Positions 8,033 through 16,863 of a stretch of DNA of 64,000 nt are shown piece by piece. A program made the translations under genes and the position numbers. Numbering within the stretch: position 1 is the stretch's first letter; every line of letters begins with the position of its first letter. The notes under the pieces are model-generated. The model was not told the DNA's origin. It did not search any database and saw nothing but the letters and a program-made list of their open reading frames with translations. Origin of the DNA: Amphibiibacter pelophylacis (GTDB lineage Bacteria; Pseudomonadota; Gammaproteobacteria; Burkholderiales; Burkholderiaceae_C); assembly GCF_037688875.1 (NCBI RefSeq), contig NZ_JAWDIE010000006.1, positions 98,249 to 162,248 of the forward strand. The letters are read 5' to 3'.

Positions 8033-8905
8033 ATGTCCCGAAGCACTGCCAACACGACCGGACCGACCGAGCCGCCCCAGGGCCTGACCCGGCTGGCGGT
8101 GGCCGTGGGCGTGGTGCTGGCGCATGCGGGCCTGGCGATGGCGATCTGGCAGATGCGCCCGGCGGCACAGCCGCCCGTTCAGCCCCCGCCGCTGATCGTG
8201 ACGCTGGTGACGCCCGAGCCGCCCCCGCGCGACATCCCCAAAGAGGCCCTGAAAGAAGCGCCGAAAGAAGTCCCCAAAGAGCCGCCAAAACCCGAGCCCA
8301 AACTGCCGGTGACGTCGCCGCCCAAGGCCCCCCCGAAACCCGAGCCTCCGAAGCCTGCCAAGGCGCCGCCCAAAGCCCCGCCCAAAGCCTCGCCTCCAAC
8401 GCCACCGCCCCCCAAAGCGGCCCCGGCGCCCAAAACCGTGGCCGTGGAGACCGATACCCCGCAGGCGCAGCCCACTCAGGCGGCGCGCGAGCCTGTGCGC
8501 CAGGCGCCTGCTGCGGCGCCGTCTCCCGCCCCGGCACCTGCTCCGGCACCCAGCCCGGCGCCCGCGCCTGAACCCGCTCCAGCAGCGCCGCCTGCACCGC
8601 CTGCGCCTCCGCCTGGCCCGCCGCTGGTGGTCAGCATCGAAGGTGTGCGCTACATCAGCCGCAACGTGGTCTATCCGCCCGTCTCGCAGGAGCTGGGCGA
8701 GGAGGGCACCGTCATCGTGCGTGTGACCGTGGACGCCACGGGCCGCGCGCAGAAAGTCGGCATTGAGCGCAGCTCGGGCTTTGACCGCCTGGACCGCGCC
8801 GCCCTGCGCGCCATCCGCGAAGCGCGCTTTCGCCCTTACACCGAAAACGGTCGCCCGAGTGCGTTCACCACGCTGGCGCCCATCGAATTTGTCCTCAACG
8901 ACTGA
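8033..8905 (+). CDS. tonB: TonB energy-transducing protein
   Basis: Transmits proton-motive force from ExbBD to outer-membrane receptors. Starting at ATG 8033 gives 290 residues; ATG 8009 (298 residues) is also possible but overlaps the right Fur-like site. Layout: one inner-membrane helix at about residues 18-38, a very long Pro/Ala/Lys periplasmic linker (about 45-200) rich in PPK, KEAPKE and PAPAP repeats, and a C-terminal TonB domain with VYPPVSQELGEEGTV, SSGFDRLDRAA and ARFRPY. First gene of an operon with exbB, exbD and a receptor. Confidence 0.95.
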   Translation: MSRSTANTTGPTEPPQGLTRLAVAVGVVLAHAGLAMAIWQMRPAAQPPVQPPPLIVTLVTPEPPPRDIPKEALKEAPKEVPKEPPKPEPKLPVTSPPKAPPKPEPPKPAKAPPKAPPKASPPTPPPPKAAPAPKTVAVETDTPQAQPTQAAREPVRQAPAAAPSPAPAPAPAPSPAPAPEPAPAAPPAPPAPPPGPPLVVSIEGVRYISRNVVYPPVSQELGEEGTVIVRVTVDATGRAQKVGIERSSGFDRLDRAALRAIREARFRPYTENGRPSAFTTLAPIEFVLND

Positions 8906-8919
8906 ACCGAGACTTCACC

Positions 8920-9696
8920 ATGAATCCTGACACCTCCGCCGTTCCGGGCAGCCTGGCGCACTTTCTGGGGCAGACCGATCTGGTCGGCCAGCTGCTGTTT
9001 GCCACGCTGGTGCTGATGTCCATGCTGTCCTGGATCTGGATCGTGCTCAAGGGCGTGCACATGCGCCGCCTGCGCTCGCGCAGCCGCCATTTCCTGCAGG
9101 CCTTCTGGAAGGCGCCGTCGCTGGATCAGGCCCGCAGCCACATCGAAAGCCCGGACACGCGCCGCGACAACCCCTTTGCCGAACTGGCCGCACAGGCGCT
9201 GCAGGCGCGCGATCACCACACCGCCCTGGCGCCCGACAGCGTGCTGCCCGAAGCGGGGGAACTGGCCGAATCGGGGGGATCGGGCGGGAGCCTCTTTGCC
9301 AGCGGCAGCCTGCAGGATTTCGTCACGCGCAGCCTGCGCCGCGTGCTCGACGAGGAAAGCACCCGCCTGGAACGTGGCCTGACCACGCTGGCCACCATCG
9401 CGTCCACGGCGCCGTTTGTCGGCCTCTTTGGCACGGTCTGGGGGATTTACCACGCGCTGGTCGCCATCGGCATGTCGGGATCGGCCTCGCTGGACCAGAT
9501 CGCCGGGCCGGTTGGCGAGGCGCTGATCATGACGGCGGTGGGCCTGTTTGTCGCCATCCCGGCGGTGGTGGCCTACAACGGCTACACGCGCAGCAACCGC
9601 GTGCTGGCGGCGCGTCTGGACGCCTTCGCCTTCGATCTGCTGACTTTGGTGAGCACCGGCAAGACGCTGGCCGCCAGTCCGCACTCTCCCCGCTGA
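8920..9696 (+). CDS. exbB: TonB-system proton channel subunit ExbB
   Basis: MotA/TolQ/ExbB-family inner-membrane channel that powers TonB. The 258-residue protein has one N-terminal helix (about 22-44), a cytoplasmic loop, and two C-terminal helices. Family signatures are ERGL at 151-154, the ASTAPFVGLFGTVWGI block at 161-176, and GEALIMTAVGLFVAIPA at about 199-215. It starts 14 bp after tonB. The loop has an insertion of Gly/Ser/Glu around residues 107-130. Confidence 0.95.
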   Translation: MNPDTSAVPGSLAHFLGQTDLVGQLLFATLVLMSMLSWIWIVLKGVHMRRLRSRSRHFLQAFWKAPSLDQARSHIESPDTRRDNPFAELAAQALQARDHHTALAPDSVLPEAGELAESGGSGGSLFASGSLQDFVTRSLRRVLDEESTRLERGLTTLATIASTAPFVGLFGTVWGIYHALVAIGMSGSASLDQIAGPVGEALIMTAVGLFVAIPAVVAYNGYTRSNRVLAARLDAFAFDLLTLVSTGKTLAASPHSPR

Positions 9697-9741
9697 TCCA
9701 CTGACCCAGGTACCGTCCCCATCCCAACCCGGAGCGCCATC

Positions 9742-10224
9742 ATGGCTTTTGGCAGTCTCGATTCCTCGAACCGCAACGCACCCGTCACCGAGATCAACAT
9801 GGTCCCGCTGATCGACGTGCTGCTGGTGCTGCTGGTGATTTTCATGGTGACGGCGCCGCTGCTGACGCATGCCGTCAAGCTCGATCTGCCCAAAGCCAGC
9901 AGCGCCCCGGCGGCGCCCAAACCCGACACGCTGCACATCAGCCTGGACGCGGCCGGGCAGCGCTACTGGAACCGCCAGCCGGTGAGCGAGGCCGAAATGA
10001 CGCAGCGCCTGCGCCAGACGGCCGCGCAGGGCGAGCCGCTGCCGCAGATTCTGCTGTACGCCGACGCCACGGTCGATTACGGCGATATCGTCAAAACCCT
10101 CAGCGACATCACCGGCGCGGGCCTGAGCCAGATCGGCTTTGTCAGCCAGCCCGACGCCCTGCCGCCTGACGCGGCGTCCGCTGCAGCGCCCGTCCAGGCC
10201 AGCACGCCGCCCGTCACCCGCTAA
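9742..10224 (+). CDS. exbD: TonB-system subunit ExbD
   Basis: TolR/ExbD-family partner of ExbB. The 160-residue protein has the conserved N-terminal segment TEINMVPLIDVLLVLLVIF at about 16-34; Asp25 within it is the membrane aspartate required for proton coupling in the family. A periplasmic TolR-like domain follows (LHISLDAAGQRYWN, VDYGDIVKTLSDITGAGL). The Ala/Pro-rich last 20 residues look non-conserved. Third gene of the tonB operon. Confidence 0.95.
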   Translation: MAFGSLDSSNRNAPVTEINMVPLIDVLLVLLVIFMVTAPLLTHAVKLDLPKASSAPAAPKPDTLHISLDAAGQRYWNRQPVSEAEMTQRLRQTAAQGEPLPQILLYADATVDYGDIVKTLSDITGAGLSQIGFVSQPDALPPDAASAAAPVQASTPPVTR

Positions 10225-10317
10225 ACCCCCGCTTTCCGCCTGAACCGGCGTGCCCTGCGCGCCCGGTTGGGGCCGCGCTTGGCCTTTTCATTCCTGCTGA
10301 TTTTTCCGGAGCCTGCC

Positions 10318-12567
10318 ATGTCACATCGTTCTTCTTCCCCCCTGTCCCGCGTCCGTTCAGGATTGCTTCCTTTGGGCGCTCTGGCGGCCGGTCTGGGCTT
10401 TGCTGCCCAGGCGCAGGCGCAGACTGTCCCGGCCGCGCCCAGCGCCGAGACCCGCCCGTCCACCGAGCTGCCCGCCGTCACCGTGACGGGCGCACGCCGC
10501 TCCACCGACAGCACCTCGCTGAACGCGACGCAGACCACCCTGGGCAAAGGCCGCCAGGCGCTGAAAGACATCCCGCAGTCGGTCACCGTGATGACTGAGA
10601 AGCTGATCAGCGACCGCAACCTGGACGATTTCCGCGACGTGCTGCGCACCACCGCAGGCGTCACCTTTCTGGCCGGCGAAACCGGCGAGGAAGACGTGCG
10701 CATCCGCGGTTTCTCGCTGGGGCAGGCGGGCGACATCTATGTGGACGGCATCCGCGACGGCGCCCTGTACGACCGCGACACCTTCAACCAGTCGCGCGTC
10801 GAGGTGCTGAAAGGGTCGGCGTCCATGCTGTTCGGCAAGGGCTCGACGGGCGGCGTGGTCAACCAGGTCAGCAAGCAGCCCGGCCTTGTGAACCGCAGTG
10901 AGCTGAAGTACACCCTGGGCACCGGCAACCAGCACCGCGTGACGGGCGACTGGAACGCGCGCACCGGCTCCGATTCGGCGCTGCGCGTCAATGCGCTGAT
11001 CGATAACGCCGACAACGACGGCGCCGAAGTCAGCAAGCTGGGCTTTGCGCCCACGTTCCGCTGGGGCATCGGCGCGCGAGACGAGTTCTCGGTGGGCGCC
11101 ACGCTGCTGCAGACGCACAGCAGGCCGCAGTACAACCTGCCCTGGTTCATCGTGGACAACGTCATCCAGACCGCCTTCAGCGGCAACCGCTATTACGGCC
11201 TGGCTGGCGATCACAACGACAGCTCGGCCTACACCCTGAACCTGGGCCACATCCACCGCTTTGACGCGGGCGGCGAGCTGAACACCCGCCTGCGCTACGG
11301 CCACTACAGGCGCGATCTGCTGGCCAGCGTGATCCGCTTTGGCCCGGCCGCCAGCCAGCCCGGCGGCGTTGCGGCCAGCCCGGACACCCTCGGCCCGGAT
11401 ACGGTGCTGACGCGCTCGCCCAAAGGCCGGGTCAGCGCCAGCAAAACGCTGCAGCTGCAGAGCGATTTCAGCCAGACCTTCCAGCTGCTGGGCCGGGAGC
11501 ACAGCCTGCTCGCCGGGCTGGATTACTACCGCGAGGACGCGCGGCGCAACAACAACTACACCCGGGGTGCCACGGCCAGCCCGGCGACCACGGTGGGCAC
11601 GCCCAACGACGGCGCGGTCGTGCCCGACACCCGCGTCCCGCTGGTTTACAACACCTTTGGCGCGAGCAACCTGGGCCTGTATGTGCAGGATCTGCTCACC
11701 GTGGCGCCGCAGTTCAAGCTGCTGGCCGGGGCGCGCGTGGATCATTTCAAGGCCAACTACGTCAACGTGCTGGGCGATGGCGCCAGCGGCGAGCGCAGCG
11801 ATACCCTGTTCAGCCCGCGTCTGGGCGCCATTTACCAGCCGACCGAATCGTCGTCCTACTACCTGTCTTACGGCACGTCCTACAACACCTCGGGCGATGC
11901 CTACCAGTGGTCGCCCAGCTTCAGCGCCACCAGTGCCGCGCAGGCGGCGGTCGGCCCCGAAAAGAGCCGCAACATCGAGCTGGGCGCCAAGTGGGAGCTG
12001 TGGAACCAGCAGGCGCTGCTGGGCCTGGCCCTGTTCCGCAGCGAGAAGTACAACGAGCGCAACCAGGACCCGGACAGCGCCACCACGCAGTTTCTGCTGT
12101 CCGGCAAGCGCCACGCCAAGGGGCTGGAGCTGAACTTTGCCGGACGCATCACCCCGAAGTGGGAGGCCTTCTTCAACCACACCTGGATCCCGCAGGCGAA
12201 AATCGATGCCAGCTCACAGGCGCTGGCCGCCAGTGGCGGCGGCGCGCAGGTGCAGGGCGACCGCCCGGGCCTGACCCCGAAGCACAGCGGCAGCGTCTGG
12301 AGCACCTACCAGATCACGCCCGCGCTGCGTCTGGGCGGCGGTATCAATTACCGCAGCAGCCAGAATCCGGAGGGACAGCGCCTGATCCGCTCCAAGGCCT
12401 ACGCCACAGTGGACGCTATGGCCGAGTACACCCTGGCCAAGGACACCACAGTGCGCCTGAACGCCAGCAACCTGTTCAACAAGGTGTACGCCGAATCGCT
12501 CTACCGTGGCTTTTACACCCAGGGCCCGGCGCGCTCGGTACAGCTGAGCCTGAGCACGGCGTTCTGA
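10318..12567 (+). CDS. TonB-dependent siderophore receptor (Fiu/PiuA type)
   Basis: Outer-membrane receptor importing ferric siderophores, probably catecholates. The ATG at 10318 gives 749 residues with a signal peptide (about 1-35), a TonB-box-like ELPAVTVTG at 50-58, the plug domain starting LKDIPQSVTVMT, and a beta-barrel ending in LSLSTAF with the terminal Phe. The Fiu/PiuA assignment rests on the plug sequence (IRGFSLGQAGDIYVDGIRD) and on the adjacent PiuC-type gene. It lies 93 bp after exbD with no Fur-like site of its own, so it is probably cotranscribed with tonB. Confidence 0.92.
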   Translation: MSHRSSSPLSRVRSGLLPLGALAAGLGFAAQAQAQTVPAAPSAETRPSTELPAVTVTGARRSTDSTSLNATQTTLGKGRQALKDIPQSVTVMTEKLISDRNLDDFRDVLRTTAGVTFLAGETGEEDVRIRGFSLGQAGDIYVDGIRDGALYDRDTFNQSRVEVLKGSASMLFGKGSTGGVVNQVSKQPGLVNRSELKYTLGTGNQHRVTGDWNARTGSDSALRVNALIDNADNDGAEVSKLGFAPTFRWGIGARDEFSVGATLLQTHSRPQYNLPWFIVDNVIQTAFSGNRYYGLAGDHNDSSAYTLNLGHIHRFDAGGELNTRLRYGHYRRDLLASVIRFGPAASQPGGVAASPDTLGPDTVLTRSPKGRVSASKTLQLQSDFSQTFQLLGREHSLLAGLDYYREDARRNNNYTRGATASPATTVGTPNDGAVVPDTRVPLVYNTFGASNLGLYVQDLLTVAPQFKLLAGARVDHFKANYVNVLGDGASGERSDTLFSPRLGAIYQPTESSSYYLSYGTSYNTSGDAYQWSPSFSATSAAQAAVGPEKSRNIELGAKWELWNQQALLGLALFRSEKYNERNQDPDSATTQFLLSGKRHAKGLELNFAGRITPKWEAFFNHTWIPQAKIDASSQALAASGGGAQVQGDRPGLTPKHSGSVWSTYQITPALRLGGGINYRSSQNPEGQRLIRSKAYATVDAMAEYTLAKDTTVRLNASNLFNKVYAESLYRGFYTQGPARSVQLSLSTAF

Positions 12568-12569
12568 CC

Positions 12570-13283
12570 ATGCTGATCGCCCTGCCTGACCTGCTTTCCC
12601 CCGAGGCGCTGGCCCAGGCGCGGCGGCTGCTGGCCGCCACGCCGGACGCGGACTGGGTGAACGGCCGCAACACCGCTGGCCACCTGGCCGCGCACGCCAA
12701 AAACAACCAGCAGCTGCCGCAGGCGCACGCCACCTCGAAGGCGGTGGTGCAGCTGGTGCTGTCGGCCATCGACGCCAGCAGCGCCTTCCTGAGTGCCGCG
12801 CTGCCGCACCGCATCCTGCACCCGCAGCTCAACCGCTACGGCGGCAGCGGCAACGCGCTGGGCGCGTATGGCGATCATGTCGATGGCGCCATCCGTTACC
12901 AGAACACGCCGCACGGCGCGCGCGACACCCTGCGCACCGATGTGTCGTGCACCGTTTTCCTGTCGGACCCCGAGGATTACGACGGCGGCGAACTCGTCAT
13001 CGCCGACACCTACGGCGAGCAGCGCGTGCGCCTGCCCGCCGGTCATGCTGTGGTCTACCCCGGCACCAGCGTGCACCGCGTCACGCCGGTGACGCGTGGG
13101 CAGCGGGTGGCGGCGTTTTTCTGGATCCAGAGCCTGGTGCGCGACGACGGCCAGCGCCGCCTGCTCTACGACATGGACCAGCACCTGATGGCCGTCCGCG
13201 CCGAGCTGGGCGAACACCACAGCGCCACCATAGGCCTGGCGGGCACGTATCACAACCTGCTGCGGCGCTGGGCGGAGACCTGA
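12570..13283 (+). CDS. piuC: PKHD-type Fe(II)/2-oxoglutarate hydroxylase PiuC
   Basis: Cytoplasmic non-heme iron dioxygenase of the PiuC/YbiX family that accompanies Fiu-type receptors; its physiological substrate is not settled. The 237-residue protein has the facial triad His103-x-Asp105 and His169, and the 2-oxoglutarate-binding Arg179 in TRGQRVAAFFWIQS. It starts two bases after the receptor stop codon, indicating tight coupling. Earlier in-frame codons run inside the receptor gene and are shadows. Confidence 0.93.
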   Translation: MLIALPDLLSPEALAQARRLLAATPDADWVNGRNTAGHLAAHAKNNQQLPQAHATSKAVVQLVLSAIDASSAFLSAALPHRILHPQLNRYGGSGNALGAYGDHVDGAIRYQNTPHGARDTLRTDVSCTVFLSDPEDYDGGELVIADTYGEQRVRLPAGHAVVYPGTSVHRVTPVTRGQRVAAFFWIQSLVRDDGQRRLLYDMDQHLMAVRAELGEHHSATIGLAGTYHNLLRRWAET

Positions 13284-13307
13284 GGCCGGGAAGAGGGTTT
13301 ACCGCCT

Positions 13308-14540
13308 TCAGGCGCTGATGTCGTACTGCCAGCCCAGCGTGGGCTCCAGGGGCACCAGCGCGGCACCCAGCACACCGGCGCTGCGCCCGAGCTGGCCGCA
13401 GATCAGGCGCGGGGGCAGCAGCCCTTCCCAGCTGTAGCGCGTCAGCGCGGTCTGGGTGCGCTCCAGCAGCATCTGCAGCAGGGCGGGGTCGCAGCTGCCG
13501 TCCAGCACCACCGCGTCGTGGTCCAGCAGTGCGCTGGACTGCAGCACGGCGAAAGCCAGGCCGCAGGCGGTGTCGTCCAGCCAGCGTTCGCTGGCGTCGC
13601 GCCAGGGCGGCTGCAGGGCGCGGCCGTCGTAAGCGGCGCTGGGCTCCAGACCGGCGCGCTGGAAGGCCTGCTCCAGGCGCAGCAGAGAGGCTGAACTGAG
13701 CAGCTGCGGTGGCGGCGCATCGCCCCGGGCCTCATGGGCCTGGTGGGCCTCACGCAGGGGCAGGGAAGCAATCGCCCCCGCATTGCCGTGCAGGCCGCTG
13801 TGCAGGCGGCCGTTCTGCACCACGGCGCCGCCGACAAAGGTGTCCATGAAGACGTAGAGGAAGTGCGCCAGGCGCTGGCCTGCGCCCTGCATCAGCTCGG
13901 CCAGGCAGGCGGCGGCGGTGTCCTTGATGACGGTCACCGGCCAGCCCGACAGGCGCTGCACGCGCTCGCGCACGTCCAGGCTGTCCCAGGCGCTCAGGCG
14001 CTCGGGCGGCAGTTCAAGCTGCTGCTGCCAGCCCGACATCGAAAACGGCATGGCCAGACCCGCACCGCGCACGCGCCCGACGGCGTCGGCCAGGTGGTCG
14101 CGCACCGCCTGCAGGTGGCTGTCCAGCGCCTGGAAAATCGCCTCGGGCTCGGGAAAGTCATAGCGCGTGCTGCGCTGCAGCACCGCCCGCCCGGTGAAAT
14201 CGACCAGAGAGACATCCAGCTGGCGCCGCCCCAGGCGGATGCCCACGGCGTAAGCGCCCTCAGGATGGATGGCGATGGGCACGCTGGGCTGGCCGACGCG
14301 GCCGCGCAGCGCGGCCTGCTTGAGCACCAGCCCGTCGTCCAGCATGCGCTGGATGATGACGCCCACCGTCTGCGTGGTCAGCCCGGTGATGCGCGCCAGA
14401 TCGGCCTTGGCCTGCGCGCCGTGCAGACGGATCGCCTGCAGCACCACGCCCTCGTTGAACTGGCGCAGATCGCTGTGGTTGGAGCCTTGAGCGTGGCGCG
14501 GGGCGTGGCGGGGGAAGTTCTTCAGCACGGCAGTGAGCAA
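13308..14540 (-). CDS. ROK-family transcriptional regulator
   Basis: NagC/XylR-like repressor, likely for the adjacent sugar ABC operon. The 410-residue protein has an N-terminal winged helix (about 25-75, with LARITGLTTQTVGVIIQRML) and a ROK domain. The usual ROK zinc motif (CxCGxxGC after a His) is absent: the corresponding region reads HSGLHGNAGAIASLPL with no cysteines. That makes sugar-kinase activity unlikely and is seen in other regulator-only ROK proteins. Last gene of the frc operon, 30 bp after fucU; convergent with piuC. Confidence 0.88.
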   Translation of the reverse strand: MLTAVLKNFPRHAPRHAQGSNHSDLRQFNEGVVLQAIRLHGAQAKADLARITGLTTQTVGVIIQRMLDDGLVLKQAALRGRVGQPSVPIAIHPEGAYAVGIRLGRRQLDVSLVDFTGRAVLQRSTRYDFPEPEAIFQALDSHLQAVRDHLADAVGRVRGAGLAMPFSMSGWQQQLELPPERLSAWDSLDVRERVQRLSGWPVTVIKDTAAACLAELMQGAGQRLAHFLYVFMDTFVGGAVVQNGRLHSGLHGNAGAIASLPLREAHQAHEARGDAPPPQLLSSASLLRLEQAFQRAGLEPSAAYDGRALQPPWRDASERWLDDTACGLAFAVLQSSALLDHDAVVLDGSCDPALLQMLLERTQTALTRYSWEGLLPPRLICGQLGRSAGVLGAALVPLEPTLGWQYDISA

Positions 14541-14570
14541 TCGGGAATCGGGGTAAAAAGCCGCCCGAGT

Positions 14571-15023
14571 TTATGCCAGCGCGTCAGCGATCACGCCCTT
14601 TTTCAGGATGAAGTTGGCGTAGGGCTGCATCTCGCCGGTGTGGATGACGGCGAAGGCGCTGCGGCAGCGCTCGTAAAACGCGAAGCGCTCCAGCGCCTGG
14701 CAGCCCGCAGCGGTGGTTTCGCCGCTGGCGGCCAGCGCCTGGATCACGTCGCGCTGCACCTGCGAGGTGTCGCCCGGCGGCAGCTGGCAGACCTGCATGA
14801 AGGTCACCGGCTGATCCACCGCGCGGTCCAGCGGGAACAGCGGCATCACCGCCTGGACCACCTGCAGCACCCCGGCGCCGGGCAGGCGCACGACGGGCTT
14901 GCCCTGCGCCAGGCTGCGCGCGGTGAAATTGGCGTCGGCGATGATGATCTCGTCGCCATGGCCCATGTCGCACAGCAGCGCCAGCAGGTCGGGAATGAGC
15001 AGGGGGGAAATGCCCTTGAGCAT
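14571..15023 (-). CDS. FucU/RbsD-family sugar mutarotase
   Basis: Interconverts anomers of a monosaccharide so that the form taken up can be metabolized. The 150-residue protein begins MLKGISPLLIPDLLALL, with the conserved MGHGDEI (His22) and AD (Asp30) of the FucU/RbsD family, and ends YANFILKKGVI. The length and opening motif are closer to FucU than to RbsD. Its place directly behind a FrcBCA-like transporter suggests a shared sugar, which sequence alone does not identify. Confidence 0.88.
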   Translation of the reverse strand: MLKGISPLLIPDLLALLCDMGHGDEIIIADANFTARSLAQGKPVVRLPGAGVLQVVQAVMPLFPLDRAVDQPVTFMQVCQLPPGDTSQVQRDVIQALAASGETTAAGCQALERFAFYERCRSAFAVIHTGEMQPYANFILKKGVIADALA

Positions 15024-15038
15024 GGTCGGTCCTTGGGT

Positions 15039-15833
15039 TCAGGCCAGACAGTCGGCCGGGATCTGGTCGGCTGACATGGCCCCGGTCATCACGGCGACGG
15101 TGTCGCTCATGCTGATTTTTTTGGGGTTGAGGACAGCGGCGCGCTTGCCCAGACGGGCGACGTGGATGCGGTCGGCGATCTCGAACACATGCGGCATGTT
15201 GTGCGAGATCAGGATCACCGGCAGGCCGCGGTCGCGCACCCGGCGGATCAGCTCCAGCACCATATTGCCTTCCTTGACGCCCAGGGCGGCGGTGGGCTCA
15301 TCCAGGATGACCACATGCTGCGCAAAGGCCGCCGCGCGCGCCACGGCCACGCACTGGCGCTGGCCGCCCGAGAGCGTCTCCACCGCCTGCGTCATGCTGC
15401 GGATGCCGACTTTCAGATCGGCCATGCGCTCGATGGCGACCTGCAGCATCTTCTTCTTGTCCAGCATGCGCAGGGTGTTGCCCAGAAAGCCCTCGCGGCG
15501 CATTTCGCGGCCCAGGAAGAGGTTCTCGGCGATGGTCATGGCGGGCGCCACGGCCAGGTCCTGGTAACAGCATTCGATGCCCGCGCGGCGCGCCTCGATG
15601 GGCGTGCGGAACTGCACCGGTTTGCCGTCGAGCAGAATCTCGCCCTCGTCCGGAATGGTTGCGCCGGACAGCGCCTTGATCAGGCTGGATTTGCCCGCGC
15701 CGTTGTCGCCGATGACGGCCATGATTTCCCCGGCGCGCAGTTCAAAGTCGGCGCCATCGAGGGCGGTGACCTGGCCGTAGCGTTTGACCAGGCCCTTGGC
15801 CTGCATGACGAGTTTGGTGTTGGAGGTGCTCAT
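15039..15833 (-). CDS. frcA: Sugar ABC transporter ATP-binding protein (FrcA-like)
   Basis: Single-domain CUT2-type ATPase. The 264-residue protein has Walker A GDNGAGKS at 42-49, signature LSGGQRQ at 154-160, Walker B VVILDEP at 174-180 and the H-loop ISHNMPHV. It is half the length of RbsA/XylG (about 500 residues), matching the FrcA subgroup, which has only one nucleotide-binding domain. The start overlaps the permease stop by one base (TGATG). Fructose, ribose or mannose are possible substrates. Confidence 0.88.
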   Translation of the reverse strand: MSTSNTKLVMQAKGLVKRYGQVTALDGADFELRAGEIMAVIGDNGAGKSSLIKALSGATIPDEGEILLDGKPVQFRTPIEARRAGIECCYQDLAVAPAMTIAENLFLGREMRREGFLGNTLRMLDKKKMLQVAIERMADLKVGIRSMTQAVETLSGGQRQCVAVARAAAFAQHVVILDEPTAALGVKEGNMVLELIRRVRDRGLPVILISHNMPHVFEIADRIHVARLGKRAAVLNPKKISMSDTVAVMTGAMSADQIPADCLA

Positions 15834-16783
15834 CAGCGTGCTCCCTTGCGTGAGAGTTGATCCACCGTGACCGCGACAATCACCAGGATGCCAGTGATCA
15901 GCACCTGATAGACCGAGGACACGCCCATCAGCGTGAGGCCGTTGCGCAGGACGCCCACCACGATGGTGCCGGCCAGTGTGCCCAGCACCAGGCCGCGTCC
16001 GCCAAAGAGGCTGGTGCCGCCCAGCACCACGGCGGTGATGGCGTCCAGGTTTTCGGTTTGTCCGGCGTTGGGGTCACCCACGCCGGTGCGGGCCACGGCC
16101 AGCAGCGAGGCGATGCCGTAAAACACCCCGGCTGTGGCGTAAACGCCGATCAGCACGCGGTCGGTCGGGATGCCGATCAGGCGGGTGGCTTCGGGGTTGT
16201 TGCCCACGGCGTAAACGTGGCGGCCCGAGGCGGTGTCGCGCAGCCAGAACCAGGTGACCAGATACAGCAGCACCATCAGCACCGTGCCGTAGGCGATGCG
16301 CGTGCCGCCCAGCGAGAAAGTACTGCCCAGCCAGGTCATGGCATCGGGCACCGTGGTGACCGTCTGCGCGCCCGAATACAGCTGGGTGATGGCGAAGGCG
16401 ATGTTGAAAGTGCCCAGCGTGACGATGAAGGGTGGCAGCTTGATGCGGGTGACCAGCAGGCCGTTGATCAGGCCAAAGAGGGTGGTCACGCCAATGCCCA
16501 GCAGGATGGCGATGGGCGCGGGCAGGCCGAAATCCTGCGCGATCTTGGTCATGACAATCGAGCCCAGCGCCATCACCATGCCGCAGGACAGGTCAATGCC
16601 CGCGGTGAGGATGATCAGCGTCTGGCCGATGCCGATGATGCCCACGACCATCACCTGCTGCAGGATGAGCGAGAAGTTGGCGGAGCTGAAGAAATTGTCG
16701 GTGGTCAGCCCGAACACCGCGCAGGCGATGATCAGGGCGATGAAGGGCCCGAGCTGGCTGATGGGCGGCAGCTTGTCTTTCAT
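15833..16783 (-). CDS. frcC: Sugar ABC transporter permease (FrcC-like)
   Basis: BPD_transp_2 family inner-membrane permease of a CUT2-type importer. The 316-residue protein has about eight to ten hydrophobic segments and the family stretches IIGIGQTLIILTAGIDLSCG, TRIKLPPFIVTLGT and TAVVLGGTSLFGGRG. It sits between the binding-protein gene and the ATPase gene on the same strand; an 80-bp spacer with a strong hairpin separates it from frcB. Confidence 0.9.
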   Translation of the reverse strand: MKDKLPPISQLGPFIALIIACAVFGLTTDNFFSSANFSLILQQVMVVGIIGIGQTLIILTAGIDLSCGMVMALGSIVMTKIAQDFGLPAPIAILLGIGVTTLFGLINGLLVTRIKLPPFIVTLGTFNIAFAITQLYSGAQTVTTVPDAMTWLGSTFSLGGTRIAYGTVLMVLLYLVTWFWLRDTASGRHVYAVGNNPEATRLIGIPTDRVLIGVYATAGVFYGIASLLAVARTGVGDPNAGQTENLDAITAVVLGGTSLFGGRGLVLGTLAGTIVVGVLRNGLTLMGVSSVYQVLITGILVIVAVTVDQLSRKGAR

Positions 16784-16805
16784 GGGAGGCTTTCAGCAAA
16801 GAGAA

Positions 16806-16842
16806 CGGGGCAGCAGCGGGCGTCAGGCCCACCGCCGCCCCG
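16806..16842 (-). promoter_or_regulatory. Intergenic stem-loop between frcB and frcC
   Basis: Arms 16806-16821 and 16827-16842 (16 nt each) with a 5-nt loop. In the minus-strand RNA all 16 positions can pair if three G-U wobbles are allowed. The 3' side continues UUCUCUUU, only weakly U-rich. Such hairpins commonly protect the abundant binding-protein mRNA and lower expression of the downstream permease; that role here is inferred. Confidence 0.65.
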
Positions 16843-16863
16843 AAAGGCAGGGCGGGAGACGGA

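Noticed and set aside
10357..12180. Minus-strand open frame of 607 codons over the siderophore receptor
   Set aside because: Antisense shadow; the plus frame has a signal peptide, plug and barrel with a C-terminal Phe.
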